In this document: piece after piece, positions 30,665 through 41,764 of the stretch
How the letters are laid out: every line of letters starts with the position of its first letter
How positions within the stretch are numbered: the stretch's first letter is position 1
Assembly (NCBI RefSeq): GCF_004337985.1
Contig: NC_043744.1
Location: forward strand, 3,737,560 to 3,801,559
From: Pyricularia pennisetigena
Lineage: Eukaryota > Ascomycota > Sordariomycetes > Magnaporthales > Pyriculariaceae
DNA length: 64,000 nucleotides
Reading direction: 5' to 3'
Made by a program: the position numbers and the translations under genes
The notes under the pieces: model-generated
The model's database searches: none
What the model saw: the letters and a program-made list of their open reading frames with translations, nothing else
What the model was told of the DNA's origin: nothing

Positions 30665-31302
30665 GCAGTGGTGAGATTATATCGCCTTTTGCGCATAAAA
30701 CATCTGGGTGGACGACCTGATGGCCTTGACGGCGTCCTGTGTGATGATCAGACAGTTTATGGGAGGTACTTGTCAGGGTTAGGACTCAAGGGTATCCCTT
30801 ACTGCGACGCAGAAGGAATGGAGAATGGAGAGCCGAGGGTTAGGGTCAAGACACCACCTGAGTTCTCCCCTGCTCCATTTACGAGAGCCAACCCAGGAAC
30901 TTTGATACTATTGCTGCTAGTTTTTGAGGGCTGTCACCGATGCAGAGCTGGGCTGCTGTTGTAGCTTTGGAGGTACTTCAGCTGTCCAACTAAGCTTAAC
31001 TATCATACTCCATACGCAAGAGATACGGATAGCAATAGAGACGGAGGAGATTGGTCCGTGACATCACTATCGAGGGATCCACGACTCAAACACTCCAACT
31101 CGAAGATCTCCAATACTACCCCGCTGATCGGATAACGTTTGGAGACCATCCAGGTTGGAGTCAGTCAACTTTGTTAATCTCCAAATTCCCTCGCCCAGAT
31201 TCGTCGCTATTCCCCCTCCCGCTTCTTCACTCCAATATCTCCAACCTCCACCAGTTCCTCCATCGCCACAACCAGCCGAGACATCAGCGGCGTCATCCCA
31301 AG
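30665..31302. other. Upstream region of the C2H2 regulator
   Basis: 638 bp with pyrimidine-rich sequence near the gene. A plus-strand ORF continues upstream in frame from 31303 to 31051 and could extend the regulator's N-terminus, but looks like untranslated leader. Confidence 0.5.
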
Positions 31303-32375
31303 ATGCTGCCCCAAAGAGCCTCGTCAATTGCTCCAATAACATCCGGTTCACCAGCGCAAGGCGCAGCAGTCCGCCGTCGACAGAGACGGCGTGCCGCGGA
31401 CGGCGGCAGTTCCCGTTCATGCCCACACTGCGGACGAACCTTTAAGCGAACCGAGCACTTGGAGCGACACGTGAGGACGCGTTAGTTTCTTACCCCATTT
31501 TATTTGCCGCCTGCCAAGCTCTTCATGAGGTTTGGGGATAGAGACTAAAAGTCTAGGTATGGCGCATGGGGGTTTCAACCCATGGGGTGTGCATAAGCCG
31601 GGGGCGTGTTTGTGATCAGACACCAAAGAAAAGCCCTTCATCTGTATCTGCGGCGCGGCTTTTACCCGCCGCGACCTCCTCACCCGCCATCAGCGGATTA
31701 CTCTGCACGAGGGCGAGGCAGCTGGGAACGATGGCGATGACCAGGCTGAAGCTACGAGTTCTCCGGACGGCAGCGGCACAAAGGGATCTAGAGATGTGGG
31801 GCCTGTGTCTGACTTGGGACCGGACATGGATCCCGCTCATGCGGATCTGGCGGCTGCCATATCGCTGTCCGGATTGAGCGTCGAGGGCTGGCCGCAACCG
31901 ATGCAGGTCCAAGTGCAGCCCCAACAGGCGCCATTGTACACTCTTCCAGGCCAGCATCCGCAACCACCAGCCAATGGGTTCGTGACATCGGGCCCTGGCT
32001 TTGCACAGAATGGATTCCTGCCATCTCATTATATGGCCGCAGATGGTGGTGGCCTCGGTGTAGATGTTCAGTTCCGCGACTTTGCCCACTTCTTGGACGG
32101 GATGGGGCTACGTGCAGAATGGAGCCCGTACTTGCACACGGGTGGTTCTGGAGCGGACGGAGACGGTGAGCATGTAGATGACGACATGGATGCCGAGTCT
32201 TGTCAGTCTCCCGATGATGGACATGCCACTGTCATGACTGGCCAGGTGCCAGCCAGGCCCGATCCCAGAGCGGGAGCAAGGACGCCGTTTGCCACGTGGC
32301 TCCCGTCTGCACCTACTGCCAGTCGGATGACTGCAACACTGCAGGAGCTTGGTAGGTACAGGTACCAAGAAGATG

Positions 32376-32444
<69 letters not shown>

Positions 32445-34291
32445 ACACTCGACTACAACTAACATTCTCCTTTCACCGCCCATGCGCAACAGCTCCTCGT
32501 CCCCTTAACGCCGATGCTCACCCGCTCCGGGTGACCGAAGAGCAACGGACACACCTTTTGACTTCGCTAGAGGATCTTCGCTCCGTCCTCCCAGACACGT
32601 CATTCCGCATCCCGTCTCGACATGCTCTGACACGATACGTGACTTCATTCTTCGAAGGGTTTCACAGCCACATGCCCTTCATCCACCTACCCACATGGCG
32701 CATCCTAGACCACCCCCTGGAGCTGATACTCAGCATCACTGCGGTAGGAGCTCAGTACTGCTTTGAGCACCGGGTAGCCGAGCGGTTGTTTTTTGCTGGC
32801 AAGGCAATAGCCCTGCACAGGTTGCAGCTGCGGCGCGGGAGTGGTTCTCACTGGACCAGCGGGGGGAAGGAGGGCAAAGATGATGAGGATGACAGGACCG
32901 AGATGGTCAGGGCTCTGGTCACGCTCATGGGATTCGCGACCTGGGAGCCCAAGGTGTCGCTGGTGCGAGAGGCGTTCGCACTGCAGACCGTTCTTGCCCA
33001 GCTCCTACGGGAAAGCGGCATCAGCCACGACCCAGTACAAGATGTATCCAACACTACTGCTACCAACAGCCCCGACGGTGTTGATGATGGTGAGGACGAG
33101 GACAAGGCGTGGCGGGAATGGGTCAGGCAAGAATCCGCTCGACGTAGCAAGCTGATATCCTTTTCTTTCCTACACACGCACAGCATCGCCTACGACGTCT
33201 ACCCGGTTCTTCGCAGCAACGAGGTCGGACTGCGTCTACCCTGCAGCACGCCCGAGTGGAAGGCCCCGACGGCGGCAGCGTGGTGCCGAGCAAGGGCCGA
33301 GGTCGTCAAGGAGCAGCTCTTCTTCCAAGAAGCGCTCGGCCAGCTCCTCCGTCACAGCAGCACCAACACCAACTCCAGCAACGGAGGCTCCAGCTCGGGG
33401 GCGAGCACGCCACCGCAACCGCTCGACCCGATTCCGACCCCGCTGGGAAACTACCTCCTCCTGCACGGCCTGCTGCAGCGCATCCACATCCTCCGCGACC
33501 TCTCCCTCCCCACCCTTTCCTCCTCGCCGTCTTCCCCCCTGCCGCCGGACGAGGTCGACAAGCTGGAGCGGGCCCTGCGAGCCTGGACCTCCGGCTGGCA
33601 ACAGGCGCCCGAGTCGTCGCTGGACCCGAACAACGACAACGGGCCGATACCCTTCACGTCCTCGGCGCTGGTCGGGCTGGCCTATGCCCGTCTCCACTGC
33701 CACCTGGGGCCGCACAGACGGCTCGACAGCCGCGACCCGGCCGTCGTGGCGGGGGCGCTGATGCGCTCGCCTGGGGTCGGTCGGGGCGACGGCGGCGTCA
33801 TCTCGGCGCTGCTGTACGCGGCGCACATGCTGGGGATCCCCGTACGGCTCGGCGTCGACCGCGTTGCCCGCAGCCAGGCCTTCTTCTGGAGCGTGCGGCA
33901 CAGCCTTGCCGGGCTGGAGTGCGCCGTCCTGCTGTCGAAGTGGCTAAGGAGCGTCGGGGAGGACCTCAAGGGCGGCGGAGGCGGGGCCGTGCTGACAGAT
34001 AGCGAGGAGAGGATCGTGCGTTGGGTGGGCACGATTGTCGAGGAGGCGTATGCGGTTGTGGATTTCGACGACGGCGGCGGCGGCGGCGGGATCGATCACG
34101 ACGGCGTAAGAGTAGGGGCAGCTCTGAAGGACCCTGCCCAGCTGGGACTGGACGTCTTGCGGATCTGGGCACATCTCTTCCGGAAGAATGCGCAGTGGAA
34201 GTTTATAAACTTTATAGGACAGAGCTTGGAGAAGTATAGGGAGCTGCTTACACGAAGTGGTGATCCTGCTGGGTTGAGTTTGCCTACTTGA
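31303..34291 (+). CDS. C2H2 zinc-finger and fungal_trans transcription factor
   Basis: Nuclear regulator combining two N-terminal C2H2 fingers with the fungal-specific transcription-factor middle domain. Exons 31303-31480, 31620-32351, 32493-34291; 902 aa. The first join builds HVRTH|TKEKPF, the canonical finger linker. Finger 1 is CPHCGRTFKRTEHLERH; finger 2 is CICGAAFTRRDLLTRHQR, with the C-x-C spacing common in this fungal group. The middle is Q/P/G-rich (QPMQVQVQPQQAPLY). The fungal_trans region includes PSRHALTRYVTSFFEGFHSH, MPFIHLPTW, ELILSITAVGAQYCF and VRALVTLMGFATWEPK. Intron 2 carries T29 followed directly by A37. Targets are unknown; the closest neighbours are the amidase and a broken amino-acid transporter, which fits but does not prove a nitrogen-source role. 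Confidence 0.9.
32377..32442. repeat. Perfect T29-A37 inverted tract within intron 2
   Basis: Twenty-nine T (32377-32405) are followed without spacer by 37 A (32406-32442). The transcript could fold this into a long A-U hairpin between donor and acceptor. Confidence 0.97.
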
Positions 34292-34843
34292 TCCAGGCGG
34301 TGTCCACAAGATGCGAAGAATTGATCAGTAGGCGAGCAGAAACGAGACGACCGACATGCCGCTGGGTGCAGGCGAGGACGAAGACGGAGACGATCGCCAC
34401 TGCCATGAACCAGTTTGTGCAGACGGCGTGTGGTCGCTGAGCGCGTTGAGGGCCACGCTGGACCCAAAGACGCCTCACGCGCCGACCATGGCAAACGTGG
34501 CCAGGAACAGAACCCCGAAGGCCTCGCGCAGCCAGGGCCCCGCCGACCACGTGCGCCATGTCGGCGATGCTGTGGCACCCGGCCTGGCTGTAGCGGGAGT
34601 TGCCCTGGATTACGGCGCAGTACGTGTTGAGGAACTGCCAGCCGAGCACGTTGATGGCCTCCCCCGAGATGGCCCCGAGCACGTACATGGCCGATGGGAT
34701 GGTGACACGCCCGTGGCGAAGATGACCTTCAGGAAGATCACCGAGGCGCGCACTCAGCCGACGGTGCGAAAGCCTGTGAGGCCCTCACCTCGCTTAAAGA
34801 CTTCATTCTGGTCTTTGAGGCTGCCGGTCTTGACACCGTCCAT
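34292..34843 (-). pseudogene. Broken AAAP-family amino-acid transporter (5' part only)
   Basis: The minus strand reads, from an ATG at 34843, a typical AAAP (PF01490-type) permease: soluble start with SLKDQNEVFKRGEGLTGFRT, then VG followed by TGA (34757-34755) where family members usually have a sense codon, then VRASVIFLKVIFATGV. A frameshift near 34700 leads to TIPSAMYVLGAISGEAINVL, GWQFLNTYCAVIQGNSRYSQ and HSIADMAHVVGG. A second shift near 34530 gives EAFGVLFLATFAMVGA then another TGA (34475-34473) and GVFGSSVALNALSDHT. A third shift returns to CTNWFMAVAIVSVFVLACTQ. The rest of the ~450-aa protein is absent. Two in-frame stops and at least three shifts make sequencing error an unlikely full explanation. 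Its 3' end abuts the regulator's stop codon. Confidence 0.82.
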
Positions 34844-35702
34844 GCTGGAGCTGCTGCGACTGTTGTTCCGGGATCCTGCAGGCGTTATGGGATCGCCGGC
34901 GTCTTTTTTCGTTGCCGGCTGCCATATGGTCGAGATAAGGCTAGTAAAGTGCTATACAAAAGGAGACGATGTTTTTTGTTTTCTTTTGCTTTTACAGGGA
35001 ACGCAGACAGCCAACGGAGACTCCAAAGCGCCGTCTGAATGCTGTAACGAAAAAATGGGATGGCCAGTGGTAAAACCTCTACATGCGTAGACAGACCATG
35101 ACCGTTGTACTCCCGAGGCAGCTAGTAATTTATGCAAGAAAACTGCCACCATTAACCAAGAATCTGTCTTATCTGTGCCGACAAATCAAGGCCGAACCGA
35201 CGAACCCACACTCGATAAGAATGATATCCTTCAACTCTATGCCCCAGGAATTCCGGGCTAAAATCATCAATGCCGGGGAAGGACGCTAAACAAGAATCCT
35301 TAATCCTGGGTAGACTCCAAGTTGCGTGTTGGACGGAACGCTTTACAGGTGAGCAGCTTCATACGAGAGGGCTAGTCATAAGTGCTTTAGGGGGGTGTGT
35401 GGTTGACTCCAAATACAAGGATGTAACTTTAACTGTATCCCCCAACTCCTCAAATCCTACGACATGACGCAGGCAAACCAGGTAATTCTCTTTCATGGTT
35501 CGCGAGATTAGCTACTGGCCGGCGTGGAGATGATGGCGAGTATGGAGTGCAGTGCTGCAAGGAACATGAGAAAGGTTCCCATGTTATCAGTTTTGATAGA
35601 GCGACCAAACAACGCAAATCAGAGCATTGCGACAACATAGCATTTTAATTACTATCAGGACAAGAGTAGACAACCCGTAACAAAAAAAAAAAAAAAAAAG
35701 AA
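34844..35702. other. Intergenic, 0.86 kb
   Basis: Upstream flank of the dead transporter and 3' flank of the deacetylase. Short A-run at 35682-35699. No gene recognised. Confidence 0.55.
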
Positions 35703-36723
35703 TCACTGCCACACTGGAGGTTTCTTCAACATCTCGCCGGGCGGCGCGGGCATGATTGCTCCGGCCGGGGGCGAGTTCTTGCTCTTGAACTCGTCGCAAA
35801 TCTGCTCCATGGTGACAAACTCGACGCCCTCGTGGCTCTTCATGTGCTCAATCAGCCTCTCGTGCATCAGGATGGCGTGCGGCCTGCCCGAGACGTCCGG
35901 GTGGATGGTGATGGGCAATATGAACTCGTCGTGCTCTCGGTAAAAGTAGTCAAAGTGGTCCTTCCATATGGCCTCGACGTCGCGCGCGTTGACGAACCCG
36001 TGGCTGTTGGGCGCCGCCTTGATGAACATCATGGGAGGCAGGTCGTCCAGGTACCAGTTTGCGGGGATCTCGACCAGGCCCGTCTCCTGGCCCTTGACCA
36101 GCGGCTTCATCCAGTCCTTTGCCCGGGTCTTGTAGTCGATCTTGGTCCAATCGTCGCCCGTCCGGAGGTAGTAGGCTTGGCAGTCGTGGTGGCTCATGCT
36201 GTGGTCGTACTCGATCCCGTAGTCGAGCAGGAGCTGCGCCCCTTCCTTGCTCGTCTCCCACCACGGTGCGACGCTGCCGCGCGGCGGCTTGCCGTGGTTG
36301 AACTCGGTCAGCATGCGGTACGTCCTGTCGAGCACGTCGCGCTGCTGGTCGATGGTCATGTCGGTTGGGTTCTCGTGCGAGTAGCCGTGCAGACCAATCT
36401 CGTGCCCTGCGTCACGCACTGCCGCCATGTCCTCCGGGAAGGTTTCGAGGCTGTGGCCGGGGATGAACCACGTCGCCTTGATGTCGTACTTGGCCAAGAA
36501 CTTCAGGACACGCTGCGTGCCGATGGTGCCGGCAAAGTACCCTTTGATCCAACGCGATCCATCAGCTGTGGTCCCTCAATTCATACATACAACGGGCCCC
36601 ATGTTTGTGGTGAGTACCTCTGCTAATGTCGTTGGACGAGTCCTCGCCGCCATACGAGCCCAGCCAGCCAGCGACCGCATCGACGTCGACGCCATAACTG
36701 ACGAGAACCCGCTTCTTGCCCAT
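35703..36723 (-). CDS. Polysaccharide deacetylase-like (CE4/NodB) hydrolase
   Basis: NodB-homology metal-dependent hydrolase of the HpPgdA/PuuE-like branch, acting on N-acyl groups of glycans or on cyclic amides; substrate uncertain. Exons 36723-36618 and 36541-35703; 314 aa. The join gives [19 protein letters not shown] in frame. Family marks: [20 protein letters not shown] at the N-terminus, [28 protein letters not shown] (metal-binding histidines), [10 protein letters not shown] and [20 protein letters not shown]. No signal peptide, so it is probably cytosolic, as is usual for this branch and unlike secreted chitin deacetylases. An in-frame ATG at 36801 exists but [11 protein letters not shown] matches the family start. 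It diverges from the alcohol dehydrogenase gene. Confidence 0.9.
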
Positions 36724-37503
36724 TTCTTTTTGGTACGAGATGCTTTGGTGATGGGTATGCGTATGGAGATGATTGGAGGGAATATTGGCGTATTCAGGCA
36801 AATACTCTAGCTACGGTGTGTAGGGCCAAACTTGGCTGAGAGATAAGACCCCTTGATGGTGTTTATAGGTGGGGTTGTTGCTGCGATTACGGATTACGTT
36901 TTGTTGGGTGGGAGATAGTGTAGGCATAGTATACTTCATCTTGTTTTGGAGTTGAGTTGTTGGAGAGGAATATCAGTTACCCCGCAAGCTCATGAGGAGT
37001 ATTGCAGCTGTTCGGGTTGAGGCTATAGCCAATCACATCTCTAACAGGGTTCCTGTTTAGATTCAAAATCGCTGAGCAATCAGACAACTCTCAAACCTCA
37101 GGCTGTCTGTCTTCTGAGCTTTGATACTTCAGTCAAGAGACAGAATCACCGACATAGCTCTGTTTGGGTGCAATCGCTGTAGCTTGCAACGTTACCTTGC
37201 GAGTCGTCCGAGTTCCAACTATAAATTAGCGCTTGGCTCGGCGAGCGGGGAACACACCTCAGGAGCAGAGGCGTTCGACAGGAGTAGGTAGGTGGTTATC
37301 AACTGGAGAAATAACTATTCAATCGTAGGGCACGTCAAACTGACGTATGTGGTAAAAGGTGAAAATTGTTTATTAATAAAAAAGATGTGACTGGATCAGG
37401 ACTTCAAGACATGCATTGATTTACGGTACATATAAAGGCGATTCGTAGCACGACTGCAAAGGCGCGAGCGAAATCGTGGAAACCCACCCGACTTAAGCCT
37501 GTC
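36724..37503. other. Divergent promoter region, deacetylase / alcohol dehydrogenase
   Basis: 780 bp, A/T-rich. No gene or known operator recognised. Confidence 0.5.
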
Positions 37504-38719
37504 ATGATGGCCCCTAAAAATATGCCACAGCACATGAAGGCAGCAACAATATCAGAGGTAATGAGCACGACAATTTCACACAGTAGACCATCCCATCGCA
37601 TGAGACTCAAAACATTCGGGATGCTAACGAATCGAACGCACTCGCGTCACACATCAACAACAGTACGGCAAGCCGTACTGCATCACCTCAAAGCCCGTCC
37701 CAACCATCAGACCACATGAGCTCCTCGTCCGGATCCACGCAGCAGGCTTCTGCCACTCGGACCTGCAGGCACTGCAGGGCCAATTCAGATCTCCGCTGGG
37801 CATGACTCCTTCGCACGAACCAGCCGGAGTAATCGTGCAAGTCGGGGAGCGAGCCTTGGGGAGCTGGCAGGTCGGGGACAGGGTGGGAGTTCTCAACTTC
37901 AAAAACGCCTGCGGCACTTGCAGTGGCTGTGGCCTCTCAAAACGGACACTGCAAGAACCTGGTCAGGGAGGGTTGGATCCTAGGTTTTGCGACAAACGCG
38001 AGACTGCAGGCTTCCAGCACGACGGCGCCTTTGCGGAATACATGGTCGCAGACCCGGCCACCACCGTCAAATTGCCCGACGCGCTGTCGCTAGAGCAGGC
38101 GGCGCCGCTGATGTGCGCGGGCGCAACGGTGTGGGGGTCTCTGGAGAAGGTGACGAGCCATCTGACCAGGGGCGACGTTGTGGGTGTCGTGGGCATCGGA
38201 GGGCTCGGGCACCTGGGTGTGCAGTTCGCGGCCGCCAAGGGGTTTCGCGTCGTCGCTGTGGACGGCAGGGCTGCGGGACGGCAGCTTGCAATGGAGGTCC
38301 CGGATACGTTGAAACCATTCCTCGTGGTGGATTCGTCCACGCCCGAAGAGGCCGAGGCGCAGATCCTGCAATTGAGTGACGGCGAGGGTTTGGCTGCGGC
38401 GATTGTGTGCACCGATTCGTTGCCTGCAAACGCGTGGGGGCTCAAAATGCTCAGGATCGGGGGATTCCTGGGCGTGCTTGGCCTACCCCCAGAGGAATGG
38501 AGGTTCGACTCGAGCGCATTGGTCTTTCGAGAGTTGACGGTGCGGGGTAGTTATGTCGCGAGCAAGGCGTCGACCCAAAGGATGATAGATCTAGTCGAGA
38601 GTGCGGGCGTGCGTTCTCATGTAACTGCCGTGTCATTTGACAAGATCCCTGACATTGTAGACATGTACCAGACGAGTTCCATGAAGGGGAGGTTGGTGGT
38701 GAAGGTGGTGGAAGAATGA
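37504..38719 (+). CDS. Zinc-dependent alcohol dehydrogenase (MDR family)
   Basis: NAD(P)-dependent medium-chain alcohol dehydrogenase. Exons 37504-37557 and 37664-38719; 369 aa. The join gives MKAATISE|YGKPYCITSKPVPTIRP, which restores the normal ADH N-terminus. Catalytic zinc ligands are the Cys of GFCHSD and the His of TPSHEPAG. The structural-zinc loop begins CGTCSGCG but its last cysteine comes late (DPRFCDK), so the loop holds an insertion compared with common ADHs. The Rossmann glycine motif is GIGGLGHLGVQFAAAKG. The C-terminal region (LTVRGSYVASKASTQRMIDL) is ordinary. Two adjacent ATGs (37504, 37507) are possible starts. It precedes the P450 gene on the same strand by 695 bp. Confidence 0.88.
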
Positions 38720-39414
38720 ATGATGGGTTCCAGGTTAGAATGTTGTGGTTTCCTTGGTTGCTTGAAAAAGTGAGCTCACCCTAACCCTCATCCCCCAAAC
38801 CCGATTTCCGACCAGGCGACAGTGCAGGGTAGGTACAATATGGATGCTTGACGGACACCGGGGGCCGCGACATATTCTTATCTGATATCTGATATCTGAT
38901 ATTCTCCGCACCACAGACACATGCGTAAAGACATATCGAAGCAACTAATTAACAAACAATTTTGCTCCATGTGTCTCATGCTGACAGGCAAGACTATAGG
39001 ATTTAGTGTCACCTGCTGAAAAAGGCAACCCCGTCATAGGCTAAACTATAGGGGAACCTTTTTTTGCAATCTAGCGTTAGTGGTACATGCCGTGTTTTCT
39101 CAATGGCGAGACTATCCTTGCTATTAAGGCAAACATGACGCTATATTCGCATGGCCCTAAGCAGCATGTAAGACACACTTGCATGTATTTGTGCCACTCT
39201 CTCCTCACTTGAATTGCTCGGCGCTGTACCGTCCTAGTCTGGACTCTGGGCGAAGGTTGAGTATAATTCAATCGGGTTTTCCTCTCACTCATTTTCCACT
39301 CCACGTCTGCATGATGCCCCATAAGTGCCGCCTGTATGGGATTTAAGCCGATCCATTGTCATTTACATACACAAAATTTATATACACTGCTTGCAAGACC
39401 TGCAGAGCTCAACA
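38720..39414. other. Promoter region of the P450 gene
   Basis: 695 bp between co-oriented genes. It holds a (ATCTGAT)3 array at 38880-38900 and no ORF of note. Confidence 0.6.
38878..38902 (+). promoter_or_regulatory. Tandem GATA-type motif array, (ATCTGAT)x3
   Basis: TTATCTGATATCTGATATCTGATAT contains three overlapping ATCTGATAT, each one base from the fungal iron-GATA consensus ATCWGATAA, plus one AGATAA on the minus strand. It lies about 515 bp upstream of the P450 ATG. Binding is inferred only. Confidence 0.4.
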
Positions 39415-41375
39415 ATGGGCGGCATCTTGGTCCATTTGGGCCAGGCGGTCCCAACAACAACAATGGCTGCAGCCTATATTGCTGCTGCTCTGATTCTCTA
39501 CCAGCTACTTGTCTGGGCCTACCAGATATCTCCCTTCCATCCTCTCGCCCACATTCCCGGCCCCAAGATCGCCAGGGTCGGACGCCTCTATGAAGCATAC
39601 TGGGACTGGTTGTGCGATGGACGGTACATGCATAAAGTCGCGGAGATGCATGCTCGATATGGTAAACAATCTTGGCTCGATTATTCTTTTTTTTTTCGAG
39701 TTCCCCAACACTCACCGGTGCTCACTTGCATCGGTTCCCATTTCCCGCCGCCACTGTTAATCTTCACGAGGACCAACTAACACCAAGACGTTCCAACAAC
39801 CCAACGGTAGGCCCCATCGTCCGCATAGGCCACGATGAGGTGCACTGCAGCGATCCATACTTTGCCAACACTCTCTATGGCAGCCAGAGCCAGGTCCGTG
39901 ACAAACCCCAACACTTGTGCAACACGCTGGTTTCCGGCGCGCTTCCGCACACGGCCATCGTTACGGGACCCCAGGCGCTGCACCGTGCCCGCCGCGCCCC
40001 AATGAGCCGTTTCTTCAGCCGCGCCCAGGTCTTTCGGTTCGAGGACGAAGTGCACCGTCTGGCCTTGATGGTCGTCGACAAGATGCTCCTCTCGGACCGT
40101 CGCGGCAAGTCGTTCAACGTTAGGGACGCCTTCAACTGCTTCACGGCCGACGTCGTCTTTTTGCACGCGCTGGGCAGGCCCCTCGGCTTCGTCGAGATGC
40201 AGGAGGCCTGGACGCCGAACCTGGCCACCTGGACCGAGATGATCACCGACATGGTCTACCTGATCAAGCATAACGCCTGGGCCAGGTGGGCGGCCACCGT
40301 CACGCCCACGCTGGCCGGGTTGTTCAGCACCAACGTCAGGGCGCTGAACGAGCTCATGAATGTCACCATCCCTGACCTGCTCAAGTCTGCAGCCGATGAT
40401 GTGCAGAACGACCGCATGTTTCCGATCCTGCTGAGGGGAGGAATGGACACTAAGTCCGAAGCCGCACCAGGAGTCGAGATGGACATGTTCCGACTCGGGG
40501 GCGAGGCGATGGTCCTCTTGACGGCGGGCACTGAGACAACATCCGTAAGTTTGGCCGACATGTGTGAAATGTATCGTATTCCAAGCACAACCTGCCATTC
40601 ATGCCCGGCTGACACAACCCATCAATGGCCGCCTTATGTAGGCAGCTCTAGCCATCATCACATACCACATCCTCGCACGACCCGAGGTCAAGGCCGCCCT
40701 AACAGCAGACCTCGCCGGACTAGACCCCACGGCGCTCAAATGGACCGAACTCGAGCGGCGCCCCTACCTATGGGCCCTCATCCACGAGGCGCTCCGTCAC
40801 AGCCCACCCATCGTCGCCCGTTCGAGCCGCGTCGCGCCCCTCGAGGACCTGGTGTATATCCCCCGCGGCGGTCACGGTTCGGCAGCGGAAGCGACGCCTC
40901 TCACCATCCCCCGCGGCTTCACCATCGGCATGTCGACCATAACGACCCACTACGACCCGACCATCTTCCAAGATCCTTCAGAGTTCCGCCCCGAGCGGTG
41001 GCTGGTGAGAGACAGCGACGGCAACATGACTGGAACCAACGAGGAGTTGAAAAAGTTTCTGCTCACATTTGGACGAGGTAGCCGGGCTTGCATTGGAGAG
41101 AAGTGAGTTCCACGATCCCTGATTTGGTTTGCAACCGTTGCAGCCCTGTCTTCTTCTCGCTTTACTACCATGGCTGCTAACTTTATTTCTTGCTCGTTTG
41201 GACCAGCCTCGCCATGTGTGAGCTCTTTATCATGACTGCCATGATGGCTCTCTGCGTTCTGCCCCGGGCTCGCTTGGATGACAGGATGACTGCCGACTAC
41301 GTGACGTATGACCATGAAAAGATCACGCTGCAGACCATATATGGCAATGTCGCTACGCATATAGTTGTCTCATGA
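39415..41375 (+). CDS. Cytochrome P450 monooxygenase
   Basis: ER-anchored haem-thiolate monooxygenase; substrate unknown. Exons 39415-39661, 39811-40544, 40642-41102, 41207-41375; 536 aa. An N-terminal anchor (YIAAALILYQLLVWAY) is followed by the proline hinge HIPGPKIARVGRLYEAYWDW. Joins give HARYG|PIVRIGHDEV, GTETTS|AALAIITYHIL (I-helix oxygen-binding element, normally AGxET) and CIGE|NLAMCELF. The ExxR motif is in HEALRHS, the PERW motif in FRPERW, and the haem-binding loop is FGRGSRACIGEN with Cys about 477. An insertion with RGGHGSAAEATPLTI precedes PRGFTIGMSTITTH. The sequence resembles fungal P450s of the trichodiene-oxygenase/benzoate-hydroxylase-like groups. Convergent with the CYP505 gene, 389 bp apart. 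Confidence 0.92.
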
Positions 41376-41764
41376 ACTTGAGGCCGTTGTAGTCACGAAA
41401 ATGTAGGGAGGTGTGTGAGAACTGGCGAGTTTTCAATCGCAATATTCGCATGGACCAGCACTAGACTACTGTAGACTCTACTGCTAGTATCCAAACGCAT
41501 CATGTGGGAATGGAGTTTAGCATGTAATGAAAAAGGAAAGAAATGACGATTGCAAGGTGCAAGGGTGAAAAAAAAACATGTTGGAAGTTGAATAGGAAAA
41601 TAAAATTCTAGGAAAATAAAATTCAGTCTTTGGTCTTTGTACATTCAAGACATGAGCAGTGATTACCACATATCAAGGCTTTACCCACAACATCAAACGT
41701 CAACATTAAACAAATCTCTTCGCCGGCTTTCATACAGCAAGCGCAAAAACAATATTCGCAACTT
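41376..41764. other. Spacer between convergent P450 genes
   Basis: 389 bp holding both 3' ends, A/T-rich. No gene. Confidence 0.5.

Noticed and set aside
38767..38785. CCCTAACCCT, similar to the telomere repeat
   Set aside because: Only about 1.5 units; isolated TTAGGG-like matches also occur near 30835. Not enough to call an interstitial telomere.
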